A DNA stretch of 64,000 bases from Leptoclinus maculatus (GCA_032191485.1 JAVDOI010000128.1:190001-254000); one strand, 5' to 3'; numbered from the stretch's first letter, positions 34,233 to 47,706 are shown. A program made the numbers and translations. Notes: generated by a model not told the origin, from the letters alone.

Positions 34233-34420
34233 GAGTGCACCGTTCCCGGCAATGCTGCAATACCGGGTCAATGCGTGGAGTGAACGGAGCAAGCCCCTTT
34301 TTCATCTCCCAATGCTAAAAATCTGCTTAATACGTTATCCTCATATATAGGACATATCAGATATTAAACTGATAAGAACAGATACTACACTTAATCTTAG
34401 CCAAAAGGCCGAGAAGCGAT
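34233..34420 (-). ncRNA. rnu2: U2 snRNA, unit 14 (C28T, C73A, C110T)
   Basis: Besides the two lineage variants it has C28T (GATTAAG), in the segment that pairs with U6 in the active spliceosome (helix I region), an almost invariant stretch. Function is doubtful. PSE core 34473-34479 is intact. Confidence 0.88.
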
Positions 34421-34594
34421 GACCCCCAACTGTTTGCTTCCTGTGTAAACCTCCTGACACATTTCTCCCTTGTCATGGTGCAGTTCTTTCAATGGGTCAT
34501 TGCAGTGGCTACAGGTTGGCACACCCATCCAAGCACTCCATGGTCAAGAACCTTGGTCTAGTTAAGGACAGCTTTCTATCTTTTCACAAGTGTA

Positions 34595-34714
34595 CAAGGC
34601 TCAGCCAAACGGCAAAGCCTGCTAAAAATAGGTTGAACTCATTGGTGTTCCTCTCCACGGAAGTCTTTAGTAAAAGGCGAAAGACTTGTGCGTTATGAAG
34701 AGAAACCAAAGTAA
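34595..34714 (-). ncRNA. rnu5: U5 snRNA, unit 15
   Basis: The transcribed region reads as unit 1. The 3'-box-like element has one change (GATAGAAAG), shared with unit 17. PSE core 34770-34776. Confidence 0.93.
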
Positions 34715-34930
34715 GTACAGCACTCTTGTCAAGAGCAGCCGAAGTCCCTAGTTGTCCCAGTCAAAACGCTCATGGTAAGCCTAAATTGACGTGCCCTGTT
34801 CCAAATCTGAAGCCACACCCATTCCCATACTCCTGCCCACATCTTAAAGAGGGCAATATTCTCCATTGTACTATTTCCTCCCCTCCAATCAAAAGTACAA
34901 ACCACTTGATATTTTTTTCAACATGACAAT

Positions 34931-35094
34931 CAGGGGAGAGCGCGAACGCAGTCCCCCACTACCAGAAATTATGCAGTCGAGATTCCCACATTTGGGGAAT
35001 TCGCAGTGGTCAGCACAACCGGAGTGCAATGGCTGGGCCTCGCCCTGGGTGAACCACCTTCTTGATCATGGTATCTCCCCTGCCAGGTAAGTAT
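34931..35094 (-). ncRNA. rnu1: U1 snRNA, unit 15
   Basis: The transcribed region reads as unit 1. PSE core 35147-35153, spacer type A, octamer 35400-35407. Confidence 0.98.
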
Positions 35095-35634
35095 GAGTTG
35101 GAAGAGACAGCGGCAGGGGCGGCATTCCCAGACATAGTACTCCGGATGACGGTTCCCAGATGGCATAATCCCAGAGTGCAGTCCTTTAGCATTAGCTTCC
35201 ATTGGCAAGCTGTTTCTGCTTCTGAGAATGCAAACACAGCCCAGCAACCAAACGAAAGCCTAAAACCTAAGCATGCTAACAATGGAAGAATCTTCGGAAC
35301 ACATTTCTCCCACAAAGAAGGGAAAATATCAGTGAGAACACACAATCACTTTAGGCACATCCAGAAGGCCACACCCACTTATCTTGGCGAACCCGGGCAA
35401 TTTGCATTACTCAACACACAGCTTCACAGCATACAACAGACACTGCTGCACAGCAATGCTTGCACTTTTCTGGACAAACTGCAAAAGAAATAAAGGCTAC
35501 AAAAGGACCTCAACCCACAATCTGACTCGGAGGACAGAAATTGGCATTCAGAGCTGGAAATGTCGCCAAGCAGTCAGGGCTGATGCATACAGTGATTTGA
35601 GGCTGGGAGCACAGCGATGTTCCATGAGGGGCGT

Positions 35635-37238
35635 CAGACAGAACACAGATCACACAGATCACACAACACAGAGATCACACACAGAACACAGATCACACAG
35701 AACACACACAGATCACAGATAGAACACAGATCACACACAGAACACAGAGATCACACACGGAACACAGATCACACACAGAACACAGAACACAGAGATCACA
35801 CACAGATCACAGATAGAACACAGAGATCACACACGGAACACGGAACACAGATCACACACATCACAGATAGAACACAGAGATCACACACAGAACACAGATC
35901 ACACAGAACAAACACAGATCACAGATAGAACACAGATCACACACAGAACACAGAACACAGAGATCACACACGGAACACAGATCACACACAGAACACAGAG
36001 ATCACACACAGATCACAGATCACACAGAACACACACAGATCACAGATAGAACACAGATCACACACAGAACACAGAACACAGAGATCACACACGGAACACA
36101 GATCACACACAGAACACAGAGATCACACACAGATCACAGATAGAACACAGATCACACACAGAACACAGAACACAGAGATCACACACAGAACACAGATCAC
36201 ACAGATCACACAACACAGAGATCACACACAGAACACAGATCACACAGAACAAACACAGATCACAGATAGAACACAGATCACACACAGAACACAGAACACA
36301 GAGATCACACACGGAACACAGATCACACACAGAACACAGAGATCACACACAGATCACAGATAGAACACAGAGATCACACACGGAACACGGAACACAGATC
36401 ACACACATCACAGAACACAGAACACAGAGATCACACACAGAACACAGATCACACAGAACAAACACAGATCACAGATAGAACACAGAGATCACACACGGAA
36501 CACAGATCACACACAGAACACAGAGATCACACACAGATCACAGAGATCACACACGGAACACGGAACACAGATCACACACATCACAGATAGAACACAGAGA
36601 TCACACACAGAACACGGAACACAGATCACACACATCACAGATAGAACACAGAGATCACACACAGAACACGGAACACAGATCACACACATCACAGATAGAA
36701 CACAGAGATCACACACGGAACACGGAACACAGATCACACACATCACAGATAGAACACAGAGATCACACACAGAACACGGAACACAGATCACACACATCAC
36801 AGATAGAACACAGAGATCACACACAGAACACGGAACACAGATCACACACATCACAGATAGAACACAGAGATCACACACGGAACACGGAACACAGATCACA
36901 CACATCACAGATAGAACACAGAGATCACACACAGAACACGGAACACAGATCACACACATCACAGATAGAACACAGAGATCACACACAGAACACAGAACAC
37001 AGAGATCACACACAGATCACAGATAGAACACAGAGATCACACACGGAACACAGATCACACACAGAACACAGAGATCACACACAGATCACAGAGATCACAC
37101 ACGGAACACGGAACACAGATCACACAGATCACAGATAGAACACAGAGATCACACACAGAACACAGAACACAAATCCCAGATCACACACAGAACACAGATC
37201 ACACAACACAGAGAACACACACAGATCACACACACACA
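35635..37238. repeat. CA-rich minisatellite, unit 15 (1604 bp)
   Basis: It is as unit 11 but 7 bp shorter at its right end (one AACACAG lost near 37220). Confidence 0.95.
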
Positions 37239-37347
37239 GCCTCTAAGATAGACAGCGAATGAGACTCTCGTCATTCATTACAGTGTGAAGTTAATCAACA
37301 GACTGATCCATTTGGATTGGTGTTTGGTTGTCCACAAGGCATTTGAG

Positions 37348-37535
37348 GAGTGCACCGTTCCCGGCAATGCTGCAATACCGGGTCAATGCGTGGAGTGAAC
37401 GGAGCAAGCCCCTTTTTCATCTCCCGATGCTAAAAATCTGCTTAATACGTTATCCTCATATAGAGGACATATCAGATATTAAACTGATAAGAACAGATAC
37501 TACACTTGATCTTAGCCAAAAGGCCGAGAAGCGAT
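37348..37535 (-). ncRNA. rnu2: U2 snRNA, unit 15
   Basis: The transcribed region reads as unit 1. PSE core 37588-37594. Confidence 0.98.
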
Positions 37536-37709
37536 GACCCCCAACTGTTTGCTTCCTGTGTAAACCTCCTGACACATTTCTCCCTTGTCATGGTGCAGTT
37601 CTTTCAATGGGTCATAGCAGTGGCTACAGGTTGGCACACCCATCCAAGCACTCCATGGTCAAGAACCTTGGTCTAGTTAAGGACAGCTTTTTATCTTTTC
37701 ACAAGTGTA

Positions 37710-37829
37710 CAAGGCTCAGCCAAACGGCAAAGCCTGCTAAAAATAGGTTGAACTCATTGGTGTTCCTCTCCACGGAAGTCTTTAGTAAAAGGCGAAAGAC
37801 TTGTGCGTTATGAAGAGAAACCAAAGTAA
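37710..37829 (-). ncRNA. rnu5: U5 snRNA, unit 16
   Basis: The transcribed region reads as unit 1. PSE core 37885-37891. Confidence 0.93.
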
Positions 37830-38045
37830 GTACAGCACTCTTGTCAAGAGCAGCCGAAGTCCCTAGTTGTCCCAGTCAAAACGCTCATGGTAAGCCTAAA
37901 TTGACGTGCCCTGTTCCAAATCTGAAGCCACACCCATTCCCATAATCCTGCCCACATCTTAAAGAGGGCAATATTCTCCATTGTACTATTTCCTCCCCTC
38001 CAATCAAAAGTACAAACCACTTGATATTTTTTTCAACATGACAAT

Positions 38046-38209
38046 CAGGGGAGAGCGCGAACGCAGTCCCCCACTGCCAGAAATTATGCAGTCGAGATTC
38101 CCACATTTGGGGAATTCGCAGTGGTCAGCACAACCGGAGTGCAATGGCTGGGCCTCGCCCTGGGTGAACCACCTTCTTGATCATGGTATCTCCCCTGTCA
38201 GGTAAGTAT
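38046..38209 (-). ncRNA. rnu1: U1 snRNA, unit 16 (G12A, T134C)
   Basis: It carries the variant pair of units 12 and 14. PSE core 38262-38268, type B spacer, octamer 38517-38524. Confidence 0.95.
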
Positions 38210-38751
38210 GAGTTGGAAGAGACAGCGGCAGGGGCGGCATTCCCAGACATAGTACTCCGGATGACGGTTCCCAGATGGCATAATCCCAGAGTGCAGTCCT
38301 TTAGCATTTAGCACACAGCAAACAAGCTGTTTCTGCTTCTGAGAATGCAAACACAGCCCAGCAACCAAACGAAAGCCTAAAACCTAAGCATGCTAACAAT
38401 GGAAGAATCTTCGGAACACATTTCTCCCACAAAGAAGGGAAAATATCAGTGAGAACACACAATCACTTTAGGCACATCCAGAAGGCCACACCCACTTATC
38501 TTGGCGAACCCGGGCAATTTGCATTACTCAACACACAGCTTCACAGCATACAACAGACACTGCTGCACAGCAATGCTTGCACTTTTCTGGACAAACTGCA
38601 AAAGAAATAAAGGCTACAAAAGGACCTCAACCCACAATCTGACTCGGAGGACAGAAATTGGCATTCAGAGCTGGAAATGTCGCCAAGCAGTCAGGGCTGA
38701 TGCATACAGTGATTTGAGGCTGGGAGCACAGCGATGTTCCATGAGGGGCGT

Positions 38752-40483
38752 CAGACAGAACACAGATCACACAGATCACACAACACAGAGATCACACACA
38801 GAACACAGATCACACAGAACACACACAGATCACAGATAGAACACAGATCACACACAGAACACAGAGATCACACACGGAACACAGATCACACACAGAACAC
38901 AGAACACAGAGATCACACACAGATCACAGATAGAACACAGAGATCACACACGGAACACGGAACACAGATCACACACATCACAGATAGAACACAGAGATCA
39001 CACACAGAACACAGATCACACAGAACAAACACAGATCACAGATAGAACACAGATCACACACAGAACACAGAACACAGAGATCACACACGGAACACAGATC
39101 ACACACAGAACACAGAGATCACACACAGATCACAGATCACACAGAACACACACAGATCACAGATAGAACACAGATCACACACAGAACACAGAACACAGAG
39201 ATCACACACGGAACACAGATCACACACAGAACACAGAGATCACACACAGATCACAGATAGAACACAGATCACACACAGAACACAGAACACAGAGATCACA
39301 CACAGAACACAGATCACACAGATCACACAACACAGAGATCACACACAGAACACAGATCACACAGAACAAACACAGATCACAGATAGAACACAGATCACAC
39401 ACAGAACACAGAACACAGAGATCACACACGGAACACAGATCACACACAGAACACAGAGATCACACACAGATCACAGATCACACAGAACACACACAGATCA
39501 CAGATAGAACACAGATCACACACAGAACACAGAACACAGAGATCACACACGGAACACAGATCACACACAGAACACAGAGATCACACACAGATCACAGATA
39601 GAACACAGAGATCACACACGGAACACGGAACACAGATCACACACATCACAGAACACAGAACACAGAGATCACACACAGAACACAGATCACACAGAACAAA
39701 CACAGATCACAGATAGAACACAGAGATCACACACGGAACACAGATCACACACAGAACACAGAGATCACACACAGATCACAGAGATCACACACGGAACACG
39801 GAACACAGATCACACACATCACAGATAGAACACAGAGATCACACACAGAACACGGAACACAGATCACACACATCACAGATAGAACACAGAGATCACACAC
39901 GGAACACGGAACACAGATCACACACATCACAGATAGAACACAGAGATCACACACGGAACACGGAACACAGATCACACACATCACAGATAGAACACAGAGA
40001 TCACACACAGAACACGGAACACAGATCACACACATCACAGATAGAACACAGAGATCACACACAGAACACGGAACACAGATCACACACATCACAGATAGAA
40101 CACAGAGATCACACACGGAACACGGAACACAGATCACACACATCACAGATAGAACACAGAGATCACACACAGAACACGGAACACAGATCACACACATCAC
40201 AGATAGAACACAGAGATCACACACAGAACACAGAACACAGAGATCACACACAGATCACAGATAGAACACAGAGATCACACACGGAACACAGATCACACAC
40301 AGAACACAGAGATCACACACAGATCACAGAGATCACACACGGAACACGGAACACAGATCACACAGATCACAGATAGAACACAGAGATCACACACAGAACA
40401 CAGAACACAAATCCCAGATCACACACAGAACACAGATCACACAACACAGAGAACACACACAGAACACAGATCACACACACACA
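38752..40483. repeat. CA-rich minisatellite, unit 16 (1732 bp)
   Basis: It equals the unit 12 block in length and order. Confidence 0.95.
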
Positions 40484-40592
40484 GCCTCTAAGATAGACAG
40501 CGAATGAGACTCTCGTCATTCATTACAGTGTGAAGTTAATCAACAGACTGATCCATTTGGATTGGTGTTTGGTTGTCCACAAGGCATTTGAG

Positions 40593-40780
40593 GAGTGCAC
40601 CGTTCCCGGCAATGCTGCAATACCGGGTCAATGCGTGGAGTGAACGGAGCAAGCCCCTTTTTCATCTCCCAATGCTAAAAATCTGCTTAATACGTTATCC
40701 TCATATATAGGACATATCAGATATTAAACTGATAAGAACAGATACTACACTTGATCTTAGCCAAAAGGCCGAGAAGCGAT
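40593..40780 (-). ncRNA. rnu2: U2 snRNA, unit 16 (C73A, C110T)
   Basis: It carries the lineage variants of units 12 and 14 but a normal C28. PSE core 40833-40839. Confidence 0.94.
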
Positions 40781-40954
40781 GACCCCCAACTGTTTGCTTC
40801 CTGTGTAAACCTCCTGACACATTTCTCCCTTGTCATGGTGCAGTTCTTTCAATGGGTCATAGCAGTGGCTACAGGTTGGCACACCCATCCAAGCACTCCA
40901 TGGTCAAGAACCTTGGTCTAGTTAAGGACAGCTTTCTATCTTTTCACAAGTGTA

Positions 40955-41074
40955 CAAGGCTCAGCCAAACGGCAAAGCCTGCTAAAAATAGGTTGAACTC
41001 ATTGGTGTTCCTCTCCACGGAAGTCTTTAGTAAAAGGCGAAAGACTTGTGCGTTATGAAGAGAAACCAAAGTAA
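40955..41074 (-). ncRNA. rnu5: U5 snRNA, unit 17
   Basis: The transcribed region reads as unit 1, with the 3'-box change of unit 15. PSE core 41130-41136. Confidence 0.93.
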
Positions 41075-41290
41075 GTACAGCACTCTTGTCAAGAGCAGCC
41101 GAAGTCCCTAGTTGTCCCAGTCAAAACGCTCATGGTAAGCCTAAATTGACGTGCCCTGTTCCAAATCTGAAGCCACACCCATTCCCATAATCCTGCCCAC
41201 ATCTTAAAGAGGGCAATATTCTCCATTGTACTATTTCCTCCCCTCCAATCAAAAGTACAAACCACTTGATATTTTTTTCAACATGACAAT

Positions 41291-41454
41291 CAGGGGAGAG
41301 CGCGAACGCAGTCCCCCACTGCCAGAAATTATGCAGTCGAGATTCCCACATTTGGGGAATTCGCAGTGGTCAGCACAACCGGAGTGCAATGGCTGGGCCT
41401 CGCCCTGGGTGAACCACCTTCTTGATCATGGTATCTCCCCTGCCAGGTAAGTAT
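41291..41454 (-). ncRNA. rnu1: U1 snRNA, unit 17 (T134C)
   Basis: It has T134C but normal G12. It may be a recombinant between the variant and ordinary types inside the gene, or an earlier stage of the variant. PSE core 41507-41513, type B spacer, octamer 41762-41769. Confidence 0.95.
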
Positions 41455-41996
41455 GAGTTGGAAGAGACAGCGGCAGGGGCGGCATTCCCAGACATAGTAC
41501 TCCGGATGACGGTTCCCAGATGGCATAATCCCAGAGTGCAGTCCTTTAGCATTTAGCACACAGCAAACAAGCTGTTTCTGCTTCTGAGAATGCAAACACA
41601 GCCCAGCAACCAAACGAAAGCCTAAAACCTAAGCATGCTAACAATGGAAGAATCTTCGGAACACATTTCTCCCACAAAGAAGGGAAAATATCAGTGAGAA
41701 CACACAATCACTTTAGGCACATCCAGAAGGCCACATCCACTTATCTTGGCGAACCCGGGCAATTTGCATTACTCAACACACAGCTTCACAGCATACAACA
41801 GACACTGCTGCACAGCAATGCTTGCACTTTTCTGGACAAACTGCAAAAGAAATAAAGGCTACAAAAGGACCTCAACCCACAATCTGACTCGGAGGACAGA
41901 AATTGGCATTCAGAGCTGGAAATGTCGCCAAGCAGTCAGGGCTGATGCATACAGTGATTTGAGGCTGGGAGCACAGCGATGTTCCATGAGGGGCGT

Positions 41997-42768
41997 CAGA
42001 CAGAACACAGATCACACAGATCACACAACACAGAGATCACACACAGAACACAGATCACACAGAACAAACACAGATCACAGATAGAACACAGATCACACAC
42101 AGAACACAGAACACAGAGATCACACACGGAACACAGATCACACACAGAACACAGAGATCACACACAGATCACAGATCACACAGAACACACACAGATCACA
42201 GATAGAACACAGATCACACACAGAACACAGAACACAGAGATCACACACGGAACACAGATCACACACAGAACACAGAGATCACACACAGATCACAGATAGA
42301 ACACAGATCACACACAGAACACAGAACACAGAGATCACACACAGAACACAGATCACACAGAACAAACACAGATCACAGATAGAACACAGAGATCACACAC
42401 GGAACACAGATCACACACAGAACAGAGATCACACACAGATCACAGAGATCACACACGGAACACGGAACACAGATCACACACATCACAGATAGAACACAGA
42501 GATCACACACAGAAAACGGAACACAGATCACACACATCACAGATAGAACACAGAGATCACACACAGAACACGGAACACAGATCACACACATCACAGATAG
42601 AACACAGAGATCACACACGGAACACGGAACACAGATCACACACATCACAGATAGAACACAGAGATCACACACAGAACACAGAACACAGAACACAAATCCC
42701 AGATCACACACAGAACACAGATCACACAACACAGAGAACACACACAGAACACAGATCACACACACACA
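41997..42768. repeat. CA-rich minisatellite, unit 17 (772 bp)
   Basis: It resembles the 785-bp blocks of units 5 and 8 (it shares the GAAAACGG word) rather than its 1.6-1.7-kb neighbours. This marks the right end of the 6.36-kb repeat series. Confidence 0.95.
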
Positions 42769-42873
42769 GCCTCTAAGATAGACAGCGAGACTCTCGTCAT
42801 TCATTACAGTGTGAAGTTAATCAACAGACTGATCCATTTGGATTGGTGTTTGGTTGTCCACAAGGCATTTGAG

Positions 42874-43061
42874 GAGTGCACCGTTCCCGGCAATGCTGCA
42901 ATACCGGGTCAATGCGTGGAGTGAACGGAGCAAGCCCCTTTTTCATCTCCCGATGCTAAAAATCTGCTTAATACGTTATCCTCATATAGAGGACATATCA
43001 GATATTAAACTGATAAGAACAGATACTACACTTGATCTTAGCCAAAAGGCCGAGAAGCGAT
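42874..43061 (-). ncRNA. rnu2: U2 snRNA, unit 17
   Basis: The transcribed region reads as unit 1. PSE core 43114-43120. Confidence 0.98.
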
Positions 43062-43235
43062 GACCCCCAACTGTTTGCTTCCTGTGTCAACCTCCTGACA
43101 CATTTCTCCCTTGTCATGGTGCAGTTCTTTCAATGGGTCATAGCAGTGGCTACAGGTTGGCACACCCATCCAAGCACTCCATGGTCAAGAACCTTGGTCT
43201 AGTTAAGGACAGCTTTTTATCTTTTCTCAAGTGTA

Positions 43236-43328
43236 CAAGGCTCAGCCAAACGGCAAAGCCTGCTAAAAATAGGTTGAACTCATTGGTGTTCCTCTCCACG
43301 GAAGTCTTTAGTAAAAGGCGAAAGACTT
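43236..43328 (-). pseudogene. rnu5: U5 snRNA, unit 18, 5' end deleted
   Basis: The 3' 93 nt remain, including loop I, the Sm site and the 3' stem. The first 27 nt and the whole promoter (PSE) are lost in a deletion that runs into U1. It cannot be expressed from its own promoter. Confidence 0.93.
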
Positions 43329-43340
43329 ATGCATACAGTG
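43329..43340. other. Filler DNA at U5/U1 deletion junction
   Basis: ATGCATACAGTG replaces about 290 bp between U5 and U1. The same 12-mer is part of the U1 upstream spacer of every long unit (GATGCATACAGTGATTT), so it looks copied from there during repair. A few bases at the right edge could instead belong to U1. Confidence 0.75.
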
Positions 43341-43458
43341 CAGAGATTCCCACATTTGGGGAATTCGCAGTGGTCAGCACAACCGGAGTGCAATGGCTGG
43401 GCCTCGCCCTGGGTGAACCACCTTCTTGATCATGGTATCTCCCCTGCCAGGTAAGTAT
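43341..43458 (-). pseudogene. rnu1: U1 snRNA, unit 18, 3' end deleted
   Basis: The 5' 116 nt or so remain with the normal promoter (PSE core 43511-43517, octamer 43766-43773, type B spacer). The last 48 nt or so, with the Sm site and stem-loop IV and the 3' box beyond, are gone. A transcript could start but could not assemble a normal Sm core. Confidence 0.93.
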
Positions 43459-44000
43459 GAGTTGGAAGAGACAGCGGCAGGGGCGGCATTCCCAGACATA
43501 GTACTCCGGATGACGGTTCCCAGATGGCATAATCCCAGAGTGCAGTCCTTTAGCATTTAGCACACAGCAAACAAGCTGTTTCTGCTTCTGAGAATGCAAA
43601 CACAGCCCAGCAACCAAACGAAAGCCTAAAACCTAAGCATGCTAACAATGGAAGAATCTTCGGAACACATTTCTCCCACAAAGAAGGGAAAATATCAGTG
43701 AGAACACACAATCACTTTAGGCACATCCAGAAGGCCACACCCACTTATCTTGGCGAACCCGGGCAATTTGCATTACTCAACACACAGCTTCACAGCATAC
43801 AACAGACACTGCTGCACAGCAATGCTTGCACTTTTCTGGACAAACTGCAAAAGAAATAAAGGCTACAAAAGGACCTCAACCCACAATCTGACTCGGAGGA
43901 CAGAAATTGGCATTCAGAGCTGGAAATGTCGCCAAGCAGTCAGGGCTGATGCATACAGTGATTTGAGGCTGGGAGCACAGCGATGTTCCATGAGGGGCGT

Positions 44001-45165
44001 CAGACAGAACACAGATCACACAGATCACACAACACAGAGATCACACACAGAACACAGATCACACAGAACACACACAGATCACAGATAGAACACAGATCAC
44101 ACACAGAACACAGAGATCACACACGGAACACAGATCACACACAGAACACAGAACACAGAGATCACACACAGATCACAGATAGAACACAGAGATCACACAC
44201 GGAACACGGAACACAGATCACACACATCACAGATAGAACACAGAGATCACACACAGAACACAGATCACACAGAACAAACACAGATCACAGATAGAACACA
44301 GATCACACACAGAACACAGAACACAGAGATCACACACGGAACACAGATCACACACAGAACACAGAGATCACACACAGATCACAGATCACACAGAACACAC
44401 ACAGATCACAGATAGAACACAGATCACACACAGAACACAGAACACAGAGATCACACACGGAACACAGATCACACACAGAACACAGAGATCACACACAGAT
44501 CACAGATAGAACACAGAGATCACACACGGAACACGGAACACAGATCACACACATCACAGAACACAGAACACAGAGATCACACACAGAACACAGATCACAC
44601 AGAACAAACACAGATCACAGATAGAACACAGAGATCACACACGGAACACAGATCACACACAGAACACAGAGATCACACACAGATCACAGAGATCACACAC
44701 GGAACACGGAACACAGATCACACACATCACAGATAGAACACAGAGATCACACACAGAACACGGAACACAGATCACACACATCACAGATAGAACACAGAGA
44801 TCACAGACAGAACACGGAACACAGATCACACACATCACAGATAGAACACAGAGATCACACACGGAACACGGAACACAGATCACACACATCACAGATAGAA
44901 CACAGAGATCACACACAGAACACGGAACACAGATCACACACATCACAGATAGAACACAGAGATCACACACAGAACACGGAACACAGATCACACACATCAC
45001 AGATAGAACACAGAGATCACACACGGAACACGGAACACAGATCACACACATCACAGATAGAACACAGAGATCACACACAGAACACAGAACACAAATCCCA
45101 GATCACACACAGAACACAGATCACACAACAGAGAACACACACAGAACACAGATCACACACACACA
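44001..45165. repeat. CA-rich minisatellite, unit 18 (1165 bp)
   Basis: It contains about seven 54-bp subrepeats on the right, one with a private GATCACAGACAG change. Confidence 0.95.
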
Positions 45166-45270
45166 GCCTCTAAGATAGACAGCGAGACTCTCGTCATTCA
45201 TTACAGTGTGAAGTTAATCAACAGACTGATCCATTTGGATTGGTGTTTGGTTGTCCACAAGGCATTTGAG

Positions 45271-45458
45271 GAGTGCACCGTTCCCGGCAATGCTGCAATA
45301 CCGGGTCAATGCGTGGAGTGAACGGAGCAAGCCCCTTTTTCATCTCCCGATGCTAAAAATCTGCTTAATACGTTATCCTCATATAGAGGACATATCAGAT
45401 ATTAAACTGATAAGAACAGATACTACACTTGATCTTAGCCAAAAGGCCGAAAAGCGAT
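45271..45458 (-). ncRNA. rnu2: U2 snRNA, unit 18 (C8T)
   Basis: C8T is in the 5' terminal region that pairs with the U6 3' end (helix II). Otherwise as unit 1. PSE core 45511-45517. Confidence 0.95.
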
Positions 45459-45632
45459 GACCCCCAACTGTTTGCTTCCTGTGTCAACCTCCTGACACAT
45501 TTCTCCCTTGTCATGGTGCAGTTCTTTCAATGGGTCATAGCAGTGGCTACAGGTTGGCACACCCATCCAAGCACTCCATGGTCAAGAACCTTGGTCTAGT
45601 TAAGGACAGCTTTTTATCTTTTCACAAGTGTA

Positions 45633-45752
45633 CAAGGCTCAGCCAAACGGCAAAGCCTGCTAAAAATAGGTTGAACTCATTGGTGTTCCTCTCCACGGAA
45701 GTCTTTAGTAAAAGGCGAAAGACTTGTGCGTTATGAAGAGAAACCAAAGTAA
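45633..45752 (-). ncRNA. rnu5: U5 snRNA, unit 19
   Basis: The transcribed region reads as unit 1. PSE core 45808-45814. Confidence 0.93.
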
Positions 45753-45968
45753 GTACAGCACTCTTGTCAAGAGCAGCCGAAGTCCCTAGTTGTCCCAGTC
45801 AAAACGCTCATGGTAAGCCTAAATTGACGTGCCCTGTTCCAAATCTGAAGCCACACCCATTCCCATACTCCTGCCCACATCTTAAAGAGGGCAATATTCT
45901 CCATTGTACTATTTCCTCCCCTGCAATCAAAAGTACAAACCACTTGATATTTTTTTCAACATGACAAT

Positions 45969-46132
45969 CAGGGGAGAGCGCGAACGCAGTCCCCCACTAC
46001 CAGAAATTATGCACTCGAGATTCCCACATTTGGGGAATTCGCAGTGGTCAGCACAACCGGAGTGCAATGGCTGGGCCTCGCCCTGGGTGAACCACCTTCT
46101 TGATCATGGTATCTCCCCTGCCAGGTAAGTAT
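45969..46132 (-). ncRNA. rnu1: U1 snRNA, unit 19 (C119G)
   Basis: C119G breaks the predicted C119-G15 pair of helix H, which joins the stem-loops of U1. PSE core 46185-46191, type B spacer, octamer 46440-46447. Confidence 0.94.
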
Positions 46133-46674
46133 GAGTTGGAAGAGACAGCGGCAGGGGCGGCATTCCCAGACATAGTACTCCGGATGACGGTTCCCAGATG
46201 GCATAATCCCAGAGTGCAGTCCTTTAGCATTTAGCACACAGCAAACAAGCTGTTTCTGCTTCTGAGAATGCAAACACAGCCCAGCAACCAAACGAAAGCC
46301 TAAAACCTAAGCATGCTAACAATGGAAGAATCTTCGGAACACATTTCTCCCACAAAGAAGGGAAAATATCAGTGAGAACACACAATCACTTTAGGCACAT
46401 CCAGAAGGCCACACCCACTTATCTTGGCGAACCCGGGCAATTTGCATTACTCAACACACAGCTTCACAGCATACAACAGACACTGCTGCACAGCAATGCT
46501 TGCACTTTTCTGGACAAACTGCAAAAGAAATAAAGGCTACAAAAGGACCTCAACCCACAATCTGACTCGGAGGACAGAAATTGGCATTCAGAGCTGGAAA
46601 TGTCGCCAAGCAGTCAGGGCTGATGCATACAGTGATTTGAGGCTGGGAGCACAGCGATGTTCCATGAGGGGCGT

Positions 46675-47603
46675 CAGACAGAACACAGATCACACAGATC
46701 ACACAACACAGAGATCACACACAGAACACAGATCACACAGAACAAACACAGATCACAGATAGAACACAGATCACACACAGAACACAGAGATCACACACGG
46801 AACACAGATCACACACAGAACACAGAGATCACACACAGATCACAGATCACACAGAACACACACAGATCACAGATAGAACACAGATCACACACAGAACACA
46901 GAACACAGAGATCACACACGGAACACAGATCACACACAGAACACAGAGATCACACACAGATCACAGATAGAACACAGAGATCACACACGGAACACGGAAC
47001 ACAGATCACACACATCACAGAACACAGAACACAGAGATCACACACAGAACACAGATCACACAGAACAAACACAGATCACAGATAGAACACAGAGATCACA
47101 CACGGAACACAGATCACACACAGAACACAGAGATCACACACAGATCACAGAGATCACACACGGAACACGGAACACAGATCACACACATCACAGATAGAAC
47201 AAAGAGATCACACACAGAACACGGAACACAGATCACACACATCACAGATAGAACACAGAGATCACACACGGAACACGGAACACAGATCACACACATCACA
47301 GATAGAACACAGAGATCACACACGGAACACGGAACACAGATCACACACATCACAGATAGAACACAGAGATCACACACATCACAGATAGAACACAGAGATC
47401 ACACACAGAACACGGAACACAGATCACACACATCACAGATAGAACACAGAGATCACACACGGAACACGGAACACAGATCACACACATCACAGATAGAACA
47501 CAGAGATCACACACAGAACACAGAACACAAATCCCAGATCACACACAGAACACAGATCACACAACACAGAGAACACACACAGAACACAGATCACACACAC
47601 ACA
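46675..47603. repeat. CA-rich minisatellite, unit 19 (929 bp)
   Basis: The 54-bp run here contains a shortened subrepeat (GATCACACACATCACAGATAG without the GGAACACGG part), a form also seen in units 22 to 26. Confidence 0.95.
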
Positions 47604-47706
47604 GCCTCTAAGATAGACAGCGAGACTCGTCATTCATTACAGTGTGAAGTTAATCAACAGACTGATCCATTTGGATTGGTGTTTGGTTGTCCACAAGGCA
47701 TTTGAG

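Larger units (their letters stand above)
22197..41290. repeat. 6.36-kb two-unit higher-order repeat, three copies
   Basis: Copies are 22197-28563 (6367 bp), 28564-34930 (6367 bp) and 34931-41290 (6360 bp). Each alternates a unit with type A spacer, minisatellite of about 1.61 kb and normal-type U2, and a unit with type B spacer, U1 G12A/T134C, 1732-bp minisatellite and U2 C73A/C110T. The 7-bp difference is one lost AACACAG in the block at 35635-37238. Confidence 0.93.
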
